Program-made: the position numbers and the translations under genes | NCBI GenBank assembly: GCA_001673575.1 | Contig: LZME01000160.1 | Span: 1-64,000, forward strand | Direction of reading: 5' to 3' | DNA: 64,000 nucleotides | DNA from: Mycolicibacter heraklionensis | Lineage (GTDB): Bacteria; Actinomycetota; Actinomycetes; Mycobacteriales; Mycobacteriaceae | Notes under the pieces: generated by a model | What the model was told of the DNA's origin: nothing | The model's input: only the letters and a program-made list of their open reading frames with translations | Databases searched by the model: none | In this document: positions 1 through 7,700 of the stretch, piece by piece | Numbering within the stretch: position 1 is the stretch's first letter | How the letters are laid out: each line of letters begins with the position of its first letter

Positions 1-270
1 ATCGACTTCTTCGATATCGCTGATGCCGCCGAGGACGTGGTGCGCCCGGTGATGCCGGCCGAGTGCGTGCTGGACCGCAACGCGCTGATCATGGGCTACT
101 CCGGGGTGTACTCCAGCTTCCTCAAGCACGCGGTGCGCCAGGGCGAGCGTTACGGTGTGCCCGCTCACGAGCTGCTGCACCGGGCCGGGCAGCGCAAGCT
201 GATCGGCGGCCAGGAGGACCAGCTCATCGACATCGCGCTGGAGATCCAGCGGGAGCGGGCTGCGAAATAA
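1..270 (+). CDS. hsaF: 4-hydroxy-2-oxovalerate (oxohexanoate) aldolase, C-terminal part
   Basis: The frame is open from the first base of the window to the TAA at 268-270, so only the last 89 residues are present. The segment carries [13 protein letters not shown] and a [13 protein letters not shown] tail, typical of the C-terminal communication domain of DmpG/HsaF-type aldolases, which packs against the partner aldehyde dehydrogenase (HsaG). The family cleaves 4-hydroxy-2-oxoacids to pyruvate and an aldehyde; in mycobacteria this is the last step for the sterol A/B-ring product. The metal-binding TIM barrel lies outside the window. The next gene starts 7 nt downstream on the same strand, so co-transcription is likely. 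Assignment to hsaF rather than a paralogue rests on the sterol-gene neighbourhood. Confidence 0.85.
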   Translation: MDFFDIADAAEDVVRPVMPAECVLDRNALIMGYSGVYSSFLKHAVRQGERYGVPAHELLHRAGQRKLIGGQEDQLIDIALEIQRERAAK

Positions 271-277
271 CCGCGGC

Positions 278-2359
278 ATGACGGTGCGGCCGCAAGCCCA
301 GGCGATTCTGGAGCAGCTGGCCGGACCGCAGGCGCGGCTGCGCGACGACCAGTGGGCCGCGATCGAGGCACTGGTCGTCGGGCGCCGTCGCGCACTGGTG
401 GTGCAGCGGACCGGCTGGGGCAAGTCGGCGGTGTACTTCATCGCGGCGAAACTGCTGCGGGCCGGCGGGCACGGCCCGACGGTGATCGTGTCGCCCCTGC
501 TGGCGTTGATGCGAAACCAGGTCGCCGCCGCGGAGCGAGCCGGCGTGCACGCGGCCACCATCAACTCGTCGAACGTGACCGAGTGGGCCGACGTGCAACG
601 CCGGGTGGCCGCGGGTGAACTGGACGTGCTGCTGGTCAGCCCGGAGCGGCTCAACAATCCCGACTTCCGTGACGAGGTGCTGCCGGCGCTGGCCGCCCGG
701 GCCGGGCTGGTCGTGGTCGACGAGGCCCACTGCGTATCGGACTGGGGCCACGACTTCCGGCCGGACTACCGGCGGATCCGCACCCTGATCGCCGAGCTCG
801 GCGCCGACATCCCGGTGCTGGCGACCACGGCGACCGCCAACGATCGGGTGGTCTCCGATGTCGCCGGCCAGCTCGGGGTCGGCGGTGGCGACACCCTGGT
901 GCTGCGTGGTGGCCTGGACCGCGAATCGCTGCGGATGTCGGTGGTGCAAGCCGGGGGCCCGGCAGCGCGGGCCGCCTGGATCGGCACTCACCTTCAGAAG
1001 CTGCCCGGATCCGGGATCGTCTACACGCTGACGGTGGCCCAAGCCCACGACGTGGCCGCTGACCTGCGCGCGCAGGGGTTCGCGGTAGCCGCCTACACCG
1101 GCTCGACCGACTCGGCCGATCGCGAGCAGCTTGAGGCCGATCTGCTGGCCAACCGGGTCAAAGCGCTGATCGCCACTTCGGCGCTGGGGATGGGATTCGA
1201 CAAGCCCGACCTGGGATTCGTCGTCCACCTGGGCGCGCCGTCCTCGCCGATCGCCTACTACCAGCAGGTCGGCCGGGCCGGGCGCGCCACCGCCAGCGCC
1301 GAAGTGATCCTGTTGCCCGGCACCGAGGACTCCGACATCTGGCACTACTTTGCGTCGCTGGCCTTCCCCCCGGAGCCCTTGGTGCGCAAGGTGATCGGCG
1401 AACTGTCGCCCGATCAGCCGCTGTCGACGCCGGCGCTGGAAGCACGGGTGGACCTGAATCGGTCACGGTTGGAGATGGTGCTCAAGGTTCTCGACGTCGA
1501 CGGCGCGGTGCGCCGAGTCAAGGGCGGTTGGCTGGGCACCGGAGCCCAGTGGACCTACGACGAGGCGCGCTACCGCAAGCTCGACGAGCTGCGGCGGGCC
1601 GAGCAGCAGGCGATGTTGGACTACCAGGCCACTGACGGCTGCCGGATGAGTTTCCTGCGGGCCCAACTCAATGACCCCCAACTGCAGGCGGGGGAGCGCT
1701 GCGGGCGGTGCGACAACTGCGCTGGGCCGCGGTTTGACGCCGCGGTGGATCCCAGCGCTGCCGCGGCCACGCGTGAGCGGCTGATGCGTCCCGGTGTGGA
1801 GCTCACGCCGCGGCGACAGTGGCCGTCGGGGCTGGCGCAGCTCGGCGTCGCACTGTCCGGCCGGATCTCCGACGGGCCGGAGCCGGGCCGGGTCATCGGT
1901 CGGCTCACCGACCTGGGCTGGGGTGCACGCCTGCGCCGGCTGCTCGACGAGCCGGACCGCGAAGTGCCCGACGAGGTGGTGCGCGCGGCCGTGAGCGTGC
2001 TGGCCAGCTGGGAGTGGCAGACCCGGCCGACCGCGGTGCTGGGCCTGGACTCGGCCACGCACCCGATTCTGATCGGCTCGTTGACCGACCGGCTGGCCGA
2101 ACTCGGCCGCCTCACCCGCTTGGACACCTTGCGGTATGCGCCGCAGCGCCGCGCGACGACGGCGGCGAACTCGGCCTACCGGGTCGCCGCGCTCCAGGGT
2201 TGCTGGCTGCCACCGGCGGACCTACCGGCAGATATCGGCCCGGTGTTGTTGGTCGACGACGTCACCGACACCGGGTGGACGTTGACGATGGCGGCCCGGG
2301 TGTTGCGGGCTGCGGGCGCACCGCAGGTGCTGCCCTTCGCCCTGGCCAGCACCAACTAA
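278..2359 (+). CDS. RecQ-type ATP-dependent DNA helicase with C-terminal phosphoribosyltransferase-like domain
   Basis: The 693-residue protein has a Walker A motif QRTGWGKS (43-50), the DEAH box (148-151), an ATTATAN motif III (about 182-188) and helicase motif VI QQVGRAGR (329-336), so it is an SF2 helicase of the RecQ group. Cysteines at 455, 475, 478 and 481 form the RecQ zinc-binding set. No HRDC domain is evident. The C-terminus instead contains VLLVDDVTDTGWTL (from 656), which resembles the PRPP-binding loop of type I phosphoribosyltransferases. RecQ enzymes unwind DNA during repair; the role of the tail is unknown. The gene follows hsaF by 7 nt but has no evident link to sterol metabolism. 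Confidence 0.88.
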   Translation: MTVRPQAQAILEQLAGPQARLRDDQWAAIEALVVGRRRALVVQRTGWGKSAVYFIAAKLLRAGGHGPTVIVSPLLALMRNQVAAAERAGVHAATINSSNVTEWADVQRRVAAGELDVLLVSPERLNNPDFRDEVLPALAARAGLVVVDEAHCVSDWGHDFRPDYRRIRTLIAELGADIPVLATTATANDRVVSDVAGQLGVGGGDTLVLRGGLDRESLRMSVVQAGGPAARAAWIGTHLQKLPGSGIVYTLTVAQAHDVAADLRAQGFAVAAYTGSTDSADREQLEADLLANRVKALIATSALGMGFDKPDLGFVVHLGAPSSPIAYYQQVGRAGRATASAEVILLPGTEDSDIWHYFASLAFPPEPLVRKVIGELSPDQPLSTPALEARVDLNRSRLEMVLKVLDVDGAVRRVKGGWLGTGAQWTYDEARYRKLDELRRAEQQAMLDYQATDGCRMSFLRAQLNDPQLQAGERCGRCDNCAGPRFDAAVDPSAAAATRERLMRPGVELTPRRQWPSGLAQLGVALSGRISDGPEPGRVIGRLTDLGWGARLRRLLDEPDREVPDEVVRAAVSVLASWEWQTRPTAVLGLDSATHPILIGSLTDRLAELGRLTRLDTLRYAPQRRATTAANSAYRVAALQGCWLPPADLPADIGPVLLVDDVTDTGWTLTMAARVLRAAGAPQVLPFALASTN

Positions 2360-2379
2360 AACGCGGGTACCGTCGAGTC

Positions 2380-2649
2380 ATGAGCGGTATTACTCGAGCG
2401 ATCGCGGTCGGCTTGCTCAGCGTGACCGCGATACTGACACCGGTTGCCAACGCCGCACCGCAGCAATGCGACCAGACCTTCGGCAACTCCATCGACTCGT
2501 ACCTGAACCGGCATCCGGATGTCCGGGCCGAGTTAGACGAGAAAGGACGGCAGGAGGACCCCGGCGCCCCGAACCCGGTGCTGTCCTACCTCGAACGGCA
2601 CCCGCATGTACGGGAGGCGTTGATCACGCTGTCTCAGCAGTGTGTGTGA
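2380..2649 (+). CDS. small secreted hemophore-related protein
   Basis: The 89-residue product begins with a Sec-type signal peptide ending near NAAP (about residues 22-27). The mature part has one cysteine near its start (CDQTF) and one at its end (QQC), which could pair. Two copies of a short helix motif are visible, SYLNRHPDVRAEL and SYLERHPHVREAL. This YLxxHPxVRxxL pattern is typical of mycobacterial haem-binding, hemophore-related proteins. Haem binding is inferred from family resemblance only. The last 26 nt overlap the 3' end of the convergent EthD-domain gene. Confidence 0.62.
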   Translation: MSGITRAIAVGLLSVTAILTPVANAAPQQCDQTFGNSIDSYLNRHPDVRAELDEKGRQEDPGAPNPVLSYLERHPHVREALITLSQQCV

Positions 2650-3343
2650 CGAACGGCGACCGGAACACATAGCGGCTGGTGGGCACCGTGTCGATGTTCA
2701 GCTGCGCGCCGAACGCGCTGACGCTGGCGATCATCCGGCCCACCCGATCGGTGAGGTCGGCTTCGTCGGTCGCGCCGTAGAACGCGTACGGATCGGACAC
2801 CGCCTCGTCCGGGAAGTTCTCCTCGACGATGGCGTCGATGTGGGGTGCATCCTCGGTAAGTGGACGGATCACGACATTCTGGGTGTAGCCGAAGGTCGCC
2901 TGGGTATCGATCGCGACCTGGGTGTGGTCGATGTGCCAGCGGTGCAGCCAGGTCGCCTCGTCCAAATCAGCCGGCCGGCGCAGCAACGCCACATTGGCCA
3001 GCCCCCGGGTACGGCGGCCCTCGCCGAGGTCCGGCGGCGGCATGGGCATCGATTCGGTCACCAGATACGCGGCCGCCAAATCAGCTTCGGCCTCGATCAA
3101 CGCGATGGCAGTGCGAGTCGCTTCGCCGTAGTACTGCTGGGTCCACAGGCTGATGATGGCCGCCGCCGGCGGATCCAGCGTCGTCAGGGTCATCATGGAG
3201 TCGCGCACCGGCTCGTCGCGCACGTTGACCACGACGCCCGGCAGCCCCAGATCGAGTAGTTTCGCCGCGATCGGACCGCGCAGATTCTGGCACCATTGGT
3301 CGCTGAAATCGGCTGTGCGCGCGACGATCATGACCTTTTCCAT
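2624..3343 (-). CDS. EthD-domain protein
   Basis: I place the start at the ATG at 3343, preceded by AAGGAGAC at about 3348-3355; this gives 239 residues. The second half contains WLHRWHIDHTQVAIDTQ, resembling the EthD/ferredoxin-like alpha-beta barrel family found in small catabolic helper proteins and dehydratases. The first half may be a diverged copy of the same fold. The gene is last in a tight minus-strand operon: IclR regulator, SnoaL-like, luciferase-like oxidoreductase, then this gene 10 nt downstream. Context suggests degradation or detoxification of a small organic substrate, but the substrate cannot be read from the sequence. Confidence 0.68.
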   Translation of the reverse strand: MEKVMIVARTADFSDQWCQNLRGPIAAKLLDLGLPGVVVNVRDEPVRDSMMTLTTLDPPAAAIISLWTQQYYGEATRTAIALIEAEADLAAAYLVTESMPMPPPDLGEGRRTRGLANVALLRRPADLDEATWLHRWHIDHTQVAIDTQATFGYTQNVVIRPLTEDAPHIDAIVEENFPDEAVSDPYAFYGATDEADLTDRVGRMIASVSAFGAQLNIDTVPTSRYVFRSPFVTHTAETA

Positions 3344-3353
3344 CAATGTCTCC

Positions 3354-4295
3354 TTAACCGGTTGCGGCGCGGAACGCCGAGACGAGTTCGCTGAGCAGTT
3401 CCGTGGCCCGGCCGATGTCCTTGGGCAGCGAGCAGGTGACCCGCACATCGGTCACCCCGGCGGCTACCAGTGCCGGCGCGGAGGCGGCGGTGGCCGCGGT
3501 GTCCAGCGAGCCGTCCGGGTTCTTGGCGGTGGTCGCGTGGCCCAGCACCTGCAGGCCGGCCGGATCGCCGCCCAGTGCGGTGATGCGGTCCTTCATCGCC
3601 GCGACGGCACCGGCCGGATCGCGCATTGCCGGCCCCCACGGGATCCAGCCGGACCCGAACCGGGCCAGCCGGCGCGCCACCGCGTCGTTGACGGTGCCAC
3701 TCACCCAGATCGGAACCCCGCCGGGGGTAACGGGTTTGGGCATCTGGTGAATATTCTCGAAGGACAACTCCGGGGACGTGTAGCTGCCGCGCTGCTGAGT
3801 CCACAGCGTCTGGCACACCTCGAGGGTGTGGTCCAGGAGCCGCCCGCGACGCTCGAATGACAGACCGGCGGCCTCGTACTCCTCGCGTTGCCAGCCGACG
3901 CCCACGCCGAGATCCAGCCGCCCAGCCGACAGCACATCCAGGGTGGCCAGCTCCTTGGCCAGCACTGCCGGGCGGCGCAGTGCCGCCAGCAACACCGCGG
4001 TGCCCAAACGGATGCGGGTGGTCGTCGCGGCCAGCGCGGTGAGCACGATCAGCGGATCCAGCCACTGGCCGTCGGGACCGGTCGGTTGGCGTCCGCCGGT
4101 GATTCCGCCGAGCCGGGGGTCGGCGTAGGCATCCGGATTCTCGCCGAACACCACGTGGTCGGAGACCACCACCCGATCCACGCCCGCAGCGTCCATCGCC
4201 GCGCCCAGGGCCAGGGTGGTGGCCCAGTCGTGGCCGGGGTCGTCGGTGAAAGTCTTGAGTTGCAACGAGATCTGCGGCTTCTGGGCTGGGGTCAT
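3354..4295 (-). CDS. luciferase-like (LLM class) F420/FMN-dependent oxidoreductase
   Basis: The 313-residue protein starts at the ATG at 4295, whose ATGA overlaps the stop of the upstream SnoaL-like gene. It has bacterial-luciferase-fold features: SDHVVFG near the N-terminus, TRIRLGTAV, and LDVLSAGRLDLGVGVGWQ, which surrounds the cofactor site. Mycobacterial members of this group mostly use F420. The protein differs clearly from the second luciferase-like enzyme at 15057-16088, so they are not recent duplicates. Operon position implies that its substrate is the ligand-linked compound sensed by the IclR regulator. Confidence 0.8.
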   Translation of the reverse strand: MTPAQKPQISLQLKTFTDDPGHDWATTLALGAAMDAAGVDRVVVSDHVVFGENPDAYADPRLGGITGGRQPTGPDGQWLDPLIVLTALAATTTRIRLGTAVLLAALRRPAVLAKELATLDVLSAGRLDLGVGVGWQREEYEAAGLSFERRGRLLDHTLEVCQTLWTQQRGSYTSPELSFENIHQMPKPVTPGGVPIWVSGTVNDAVARRLARFGSGWIPWGPAMRDPAGAVAAMKDRITALGGDPAGLQVLGHATTAKNPDGSLDTAATAASAPALVAAGVTDVRVTCSLPKDIGRATELLSELVSAFRAATG

Positions 4296-4759
4296 GAGCG
4301 CACCTGCCGGGCCGGTCGCGACTCGATCGCGTCGATGCTCAACTCCCGCTGCGCGATTCGCCAACCCTGCCCCACGCGGTGATAGGCGTCGCGGTAGCGC
4401 AGGTACCAGACGTGGTCGGTGAGTTTGCCGTCGTGCTCGATCCAATGATGCGCCACCCCGGTGATCTCTCCGGTCGCGAGGTCGGTCGAGGTCGCGGCGG
4501 TGTAGACCTCGCCGACGATGCCGTGCTGGGTGCGGGTCAGGCCGGCCAGTGCCGACATTGCGTCCCGCACGCCGGCGTGGCCGTGATGGTGCACGCATGG
4601 CTCGAGGTGATCCGGCGGATCCGGCAGCACGAGTTCGGCGTCGGCGGTGAACAATTCGGCTAGCTCGTCGAATCGTCGCGCGTCGACATAGCCGGCGTAG
4701 CGGTGCACCAGCTCGGACAACTCCAGTCGGGAAGCGGCCGGCAAGACCAGTGCGGTCAT
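4292..4759 (-). CDS. SnoaL-like / NTF2-fold protein
   Basis: The 155-residue protein has the SnoaL/NTF2-like opening HRYAGYVDARRFDELAELF, followed by a beta-rich half with HHWIEHDGKLTDHVWYLRYRD. Members are small cone-shaped enzymes (dehydratases, isomerases, cyclases) or ligand-binding subunits. Its start codon overlaps the stop of the IclR gene and its stop overlaps the start of the oxidoreductase, each by ATGA, so all three are translationally coupled. The reaction is unknown. Confidence 0.75.
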   Translation of the reverse strand: MTALVLPAASRLELSELVHRYAGYVDARRFDELAELFTADAELVLPDPPDHLEPCVHHHGHAGVRDAMSALAGLTRTQHGIVGEVYTAATSTDLATGEITGVAHHWIEHDGKLTDHVWYLRYRDAYHRVGQGWRIAQRELSIDAIESRPARQVRS

Positions 4760-5691
4760 GTCGCCGAACCTAACAGCCAGGCGGGCTTACTTCCGCCGAG
4801 TTGCGCGGTGAGGGCCTCGGCGGTCCGCAACAGTCCGCGCGCCCACTTGGTGATCTCCGAGTCGGTCAGTGCGCGCTGGGCGTGCAGCGACACCACCATT
4901 GCCTGGCGTTGATGGTGGTCATAGACCGGCGCGGAGATCACGCTGATGTCGTGGCGGCCACGGCTGCCGGCTTCGCCACGCAGATACACCCGCTCGCCGA
5001 TGTCGGAGACCAGCTCACCGAGCAGGGCCCGCAGCTCGTCGGGCAGATCGCTGGACAGGCCAGCCATCAACCCGTAGAGCCGTTGCCCGCCCGGTGTCAG
5101 CCGCTCGACCAGGTAGCCGTCGGCGCGGCATTCGTCGACGACGCGCTGCAGTCGTTCGCTCTCCGATCGCAGTGGGATGGTGGGCTGGCGGGCCAGCCAG
5201 TCCCGCAGGGCGTGGTCGTCCCAGAGCACGAACATCAGCCCGACCGGCGGTGCGAAGGGATAACTCTGGCCGGCTTGGACTCCCAGATGCGCGTTGGGCG
5301 CCGCCACCAGCTCCAGCACCGTGATCCGGTCGTCGACCACCGCGCTGAGCGCCGCGGAGGTGGCGAAATCCGCGGACAGCCGCCGCAGTTGCTCGCGTGC
5401 CTCGGGGCCGACCCGCAGCGACTGCTGGGCCGCGCGACCGAGCGAGATCAGGCCCGGCCCGAGCCGGTAGGTCTTGTGCGGGTCGTCTCGTGTCAGGTAG
5501 CCCGCGTCGGCTAGGGCGTTGGCGATGCCCAGGCAGGTCGGCTTGGACAGCTCGGTGCGCCGAGCCAGTTCGGACAATCCGAAGCTCTGGTCGGGGTGAC
5601 GGGCTAGAAAGTCCAGGATCGTCACCACCCGCTCGGTCGGCGGAGACGACCGAACAACTCGTTGGGGCGCCGCTTGTTCAGGCACAGCCAT
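4756..5691 (-). CDS. IclR-family transcriptional regulator
   Basis: The 311-residue protein has an N-terminal winged helix (about 20-80; LSELARRTELSKPTCLGIANALADAGYL) and a C-terminal IclR effector domain with GPGLISLGRAA at the linker. IclR proteins bind small organic acids or CoA-pathway intermediates and usually control an adjacent operon. This gene leads its own operon and diverges from the Rv3531c-like gene at 5788. The 96-bp divergent region contains two palindromes (5722-5738 and 5744-5759), which are likely operators. No KstR-type box was found here, so this operon may be induced separately from the sterol genes. Confidence 0.88.
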   Translation of the reverse strand: MAVPEQAAPQRVVRSSPPTERVVTILDFLARHPDQSFGLSELARRTELSKPTCLGIANALADAGYLTRDDPHKTYRLGPGLISLGRAAQQSLRVGPEAREQLRRLSADFATSAALSAVVDDRITVLELVAAPNAHLGVQAGQSYPFAPPVGLMFVLWDDHALRDWLARQPTIPLRSESERLQRVVDECRADGYLVERLTPGGQRLYGLMAGLSSDLPDELRALLGELVSDIGERVYLRGEAGSRGRHDISVISAPVYDHHQRQAMVVSLHAQRALTDSEITKWARGLLRTAEALTAQLGGSKPAWLLGSAT

Positions 5692-5721
5692 TGCAGCATG
5701 CTACCGCGACCGTCTAAAGTC

Positions 5722-5738
5722 GGTTCGAGATATCTACC
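5722..5738. promoter_or_regulatory. imperfect palindrome, candidate IclR operator 1
   Basis: GGTTCGAGATATCTACC is centred on the perfect octamer AGATATCT with GGT/ACC ends. It lies between the divergent starts of the IclR gene and the gene at 5788, 5 bp from a second palindrome with the same ends. Operator function is inferred. Confidence 0.4.
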
Positions 5739-5743
5739 ATTTC

Positions 5744-5759
5744 GGTCCAATATTGAACC
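5744..5759. promoter_or_regulatory. 16-bp palindrome, candidate IclR operator 2
   Basis: GGTCCAATATTGAACC is palindromic except for one base pair, centred on CAATATTG. It sits 28 bp upstream of the ATG at 5788 and 53 bp upstream of the IclR start. Length and symmetry suit an IclR-family dimer site; the binding protein is inferred from proximity. Confidence 0.5.
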
Positions 5760-5787
5760 AATTGACGATCTGTGAGGTGCTGCAGCG

Positions 5788-6915
5788 ATGTACTCCGAAC
5801 CCCTATCGGCCGCGATCGCCGAGGCGGAGAAGCTGGTCGCCGCCGCTCCGCACATCGAGACCGAGGCCGATCTGCTCGAGGGCCTGCAATACTTGGCCGG
5901 CGGTGTCGAGGCGTGCGTGCACGCCGCCTTCAACAGCGAGCGCGACCATCCGTTCTTACTGTCGGGCACCGGGCCGTTCACCAAGATGGGCCTGGACAAC
6001 CCCGACACGCTCTACTTCGGCTCCGTCGTGCGTCCCGGCAACGACTACATCGTGCAGGGCACCCGGGGAACCACGACCGACCTCAGTTTCCAGCTTCTCG
6101 GCGGCGAATACACCGACGACAATGTCCCGGCCAGTGAGGCCGCTTTCGACGACCGCGAACTCGACGTTGCCGCCGACGGCACCTTCACCTGGCGCTTCCA
6201 GCCGACGAAGCCGGCGCAACTGGTGATCCGCGAGGTCTACAACGACTGGTCCGCTCAGCGCGGAACTCTCTCGATCGCCCGAACCGACACCGAAGGCACC
6301 GCACCGCCGGTGTTGACCCCGCAGCTCATCGAGAAGCGTTATGCGGCAGCGGGGAAGCAGCTGATCAACCGCATCAAGACCTGGTTGGCCTTCCCGCAGT
6401 GGTTCTACCTCAACCTCCCGGTCAACACCATGGTGGCGCCGCGGCTAACGCCGGGCGGTCTGGCCACGCAGTACTCGTCGGCCGGGCACTACGACCTGGA
6501 ACCCGGGCAGGCGCTGGTCATCACCCTGCCGGTGTCGGATGCGCCGTACCTGGGCTTCCAGCTGGGCAGCCTGTGGTACATCTCGCTGGATTACATCAAC
6601 CACCAGACCTCGCTGAACGGCACTCAGGCGCAAGCCGATCCGGACGGCAAGATCCGGATCGTGGTCTCCGACACCGATCCCGGTGTCACCAACTGGGTCG
6701 AGACACTGGGTCATCGCCGCGGCTTCCTGCAGTTCCGCTGGCAGCGGGTGTCGCGGCAACTGACCGAGGCCGACGGACCGACCGTCGAGCTCATCGACGT
6801 CGATGCCGTGCAGGAGGCCCTGCCCTTCTATGACCACAACAAGATTTCACAGGAAGACTGGCGAGCGCGTATCGCGCTGCGGCAGCGGCAAATCGCTAAC
6901 AGGATGCTGGGGTAG
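5788..6915 (+). CDS. DUF1214-type conserved protein, Rv3531c-like
   Basis: The product is 375 residues, the same length I recall for Rv3531c, and is followed by the same two genes as in M. tuberculosis. It has no signal peptide. The N-terminal half includes GLQYLAGGVEACVHAAF and DNPDTLYFGSVV; the C-terminal half includes YISLDYINHQTSLNG and a late DTDPGVTNWVETLGHRRGF segment, typical of DUF1214/DUF1254-like proteins. No catalytic function is established. It starts a plus-strand operon with the SDR (2 nt away) and the sulfotransferase-like gene. Sterol-related function is inferred from position only. Confidence 0.75.
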   Translation: MYSEPLSAAIAEAEKLVAAAPHIETEADLLEGLQYLAGGVEACVHAAFNSERDHPFLLSGTGPFTKMGLDNPDTLYFGSVVRPGNDYIVQGTRGTTTDLSFQLLGGEYTDDNVPASEAAFDDRELDVAADGTFTWRFQPTKPAQLVIREVYNDWSAQRGTLSIARTDTEGTAPPVLTPQLIEKRYAAAGKQLINRIKTWLAFPQWFYLNLPVNTMVAPRLTPGGLATQYSSAGHYDLEPGQALVITLPVSDAPYLGFQLGSLWYISLDYINHQTSLNGTQAQADPDGKIRIVVSDTDPGVTNWVETLGHRRGFLQFRWQRVSRQLTEADGPTVELIDVDAVQEALPFYDHNKISQEDWRARIALRQRQIANRMLG

Positions 6916-6917
6916 AG

Positions 6918-7700
6918 ATGACCGGATTGCTCAACGGCAAAGTCGTGGTGATCAGCGGTGTCGGGCCGGGGCTCGGCAGCACGATGGCCAATCGGTTCGC
7001 GGCCGAGGGCGCCGATCTGGTGCTGGTCGCGCGCAGCGCCGATCGCCTGGAGGAGGTGGCCAAGCAGGTCAGGGCCGCCGGGCGTCGCGCCCTGGTGGTC
7101 CCGGCCGACATCACCGAGGACGACCAGGTGGCGCACCTGGTGCAGGCGGCCTCGGCCGAGTTCGACCACATCGACGTGTTGATCAACAACGCCTTCCGGG
7201 TGCCATCGATGAAGCCGTTGGCGCAGACCACGTTTCAGCACATCCGCGACGCCATCGAGCTCAGCGGGCTCGGCGCGCTGCGCCTGACCCAGGGCTTCAC
7301 GCCGGCGCTGGCCGCGGCTAACGGCTCCATCGTCAACCTGAACTCGATGGTGATCCGGCACTCGCAGCCCAAGTACGGCGCCTACAAGATGGCCAAGGCT
7401 GCGCTGCTGGCGATGTCGCAGTCGTTGGCATCCGAACTGGGCGAGCAGGGCATCCGCGTCAACTCCGTTGCGCCCGGATACATCTGGGGCGACACCTTGC
7501 AGAGCTACTTCGCCCACCAGGCCGGCAAATACGGCACAACCGTCGAGCAGATCTACGCGGCCACCGCCGCCAACTCCGACCTGAGGCGACTGCCCACCGA
7601 GGACGAGGTGGCCTCGGCGGTGCTGTTCTTGGCCAGCGATCTGGCCAGCGGCATCAGCGGCCAGGTTATCGACGTCAACTGCGGGGAGTACCACAACTGA
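6918..7700 (+). CDS. short-chain dehydrogenase/reductase, Rv3530c-like
   Basis: The 260-residue classical SDR has a slightly altered nucleotide-binding loop (SGVGPGLGS near residue 13), NNAF in place of the usual NNAG, a catalytic serine in NLNSMV, and YGAYKMAK supplying the YxxxK pair. A C-terminal GQVIDVNCGEY closes the fold. It should oxidise or reduce a hydroxyl/keto group with NAD(P). The stop codon overlaps the next ATG as TGATG, so translation is coupled to the sulfotransferase-like gene. Length and order match Rv3530c; the substrate is unknown, though a steroid is plausible from location. Confidence 0.85.
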   Translation: MTGLLNGKVVVISGVGPGLGSTMANRFAAEGADLVLVARSADRLEEVAKQVRAAGRRALVVPADITEDDQVAHLVQAASAEFDHIDVLINNAFRVPSMKPLAQTTFQHIRDAIELSGLGALRLTQGFTPALAAANGSIVNLNSMVIRHSQPKYGAYKMAKAALLAMSQSLASELGEQGIRVNSVAPGYIWGDTLQSYFAHQAGKYGTTVEQIYAATAANSDLRRLPTEDEVASAVLFLASDLASGISGQVIDVNCGEYHN

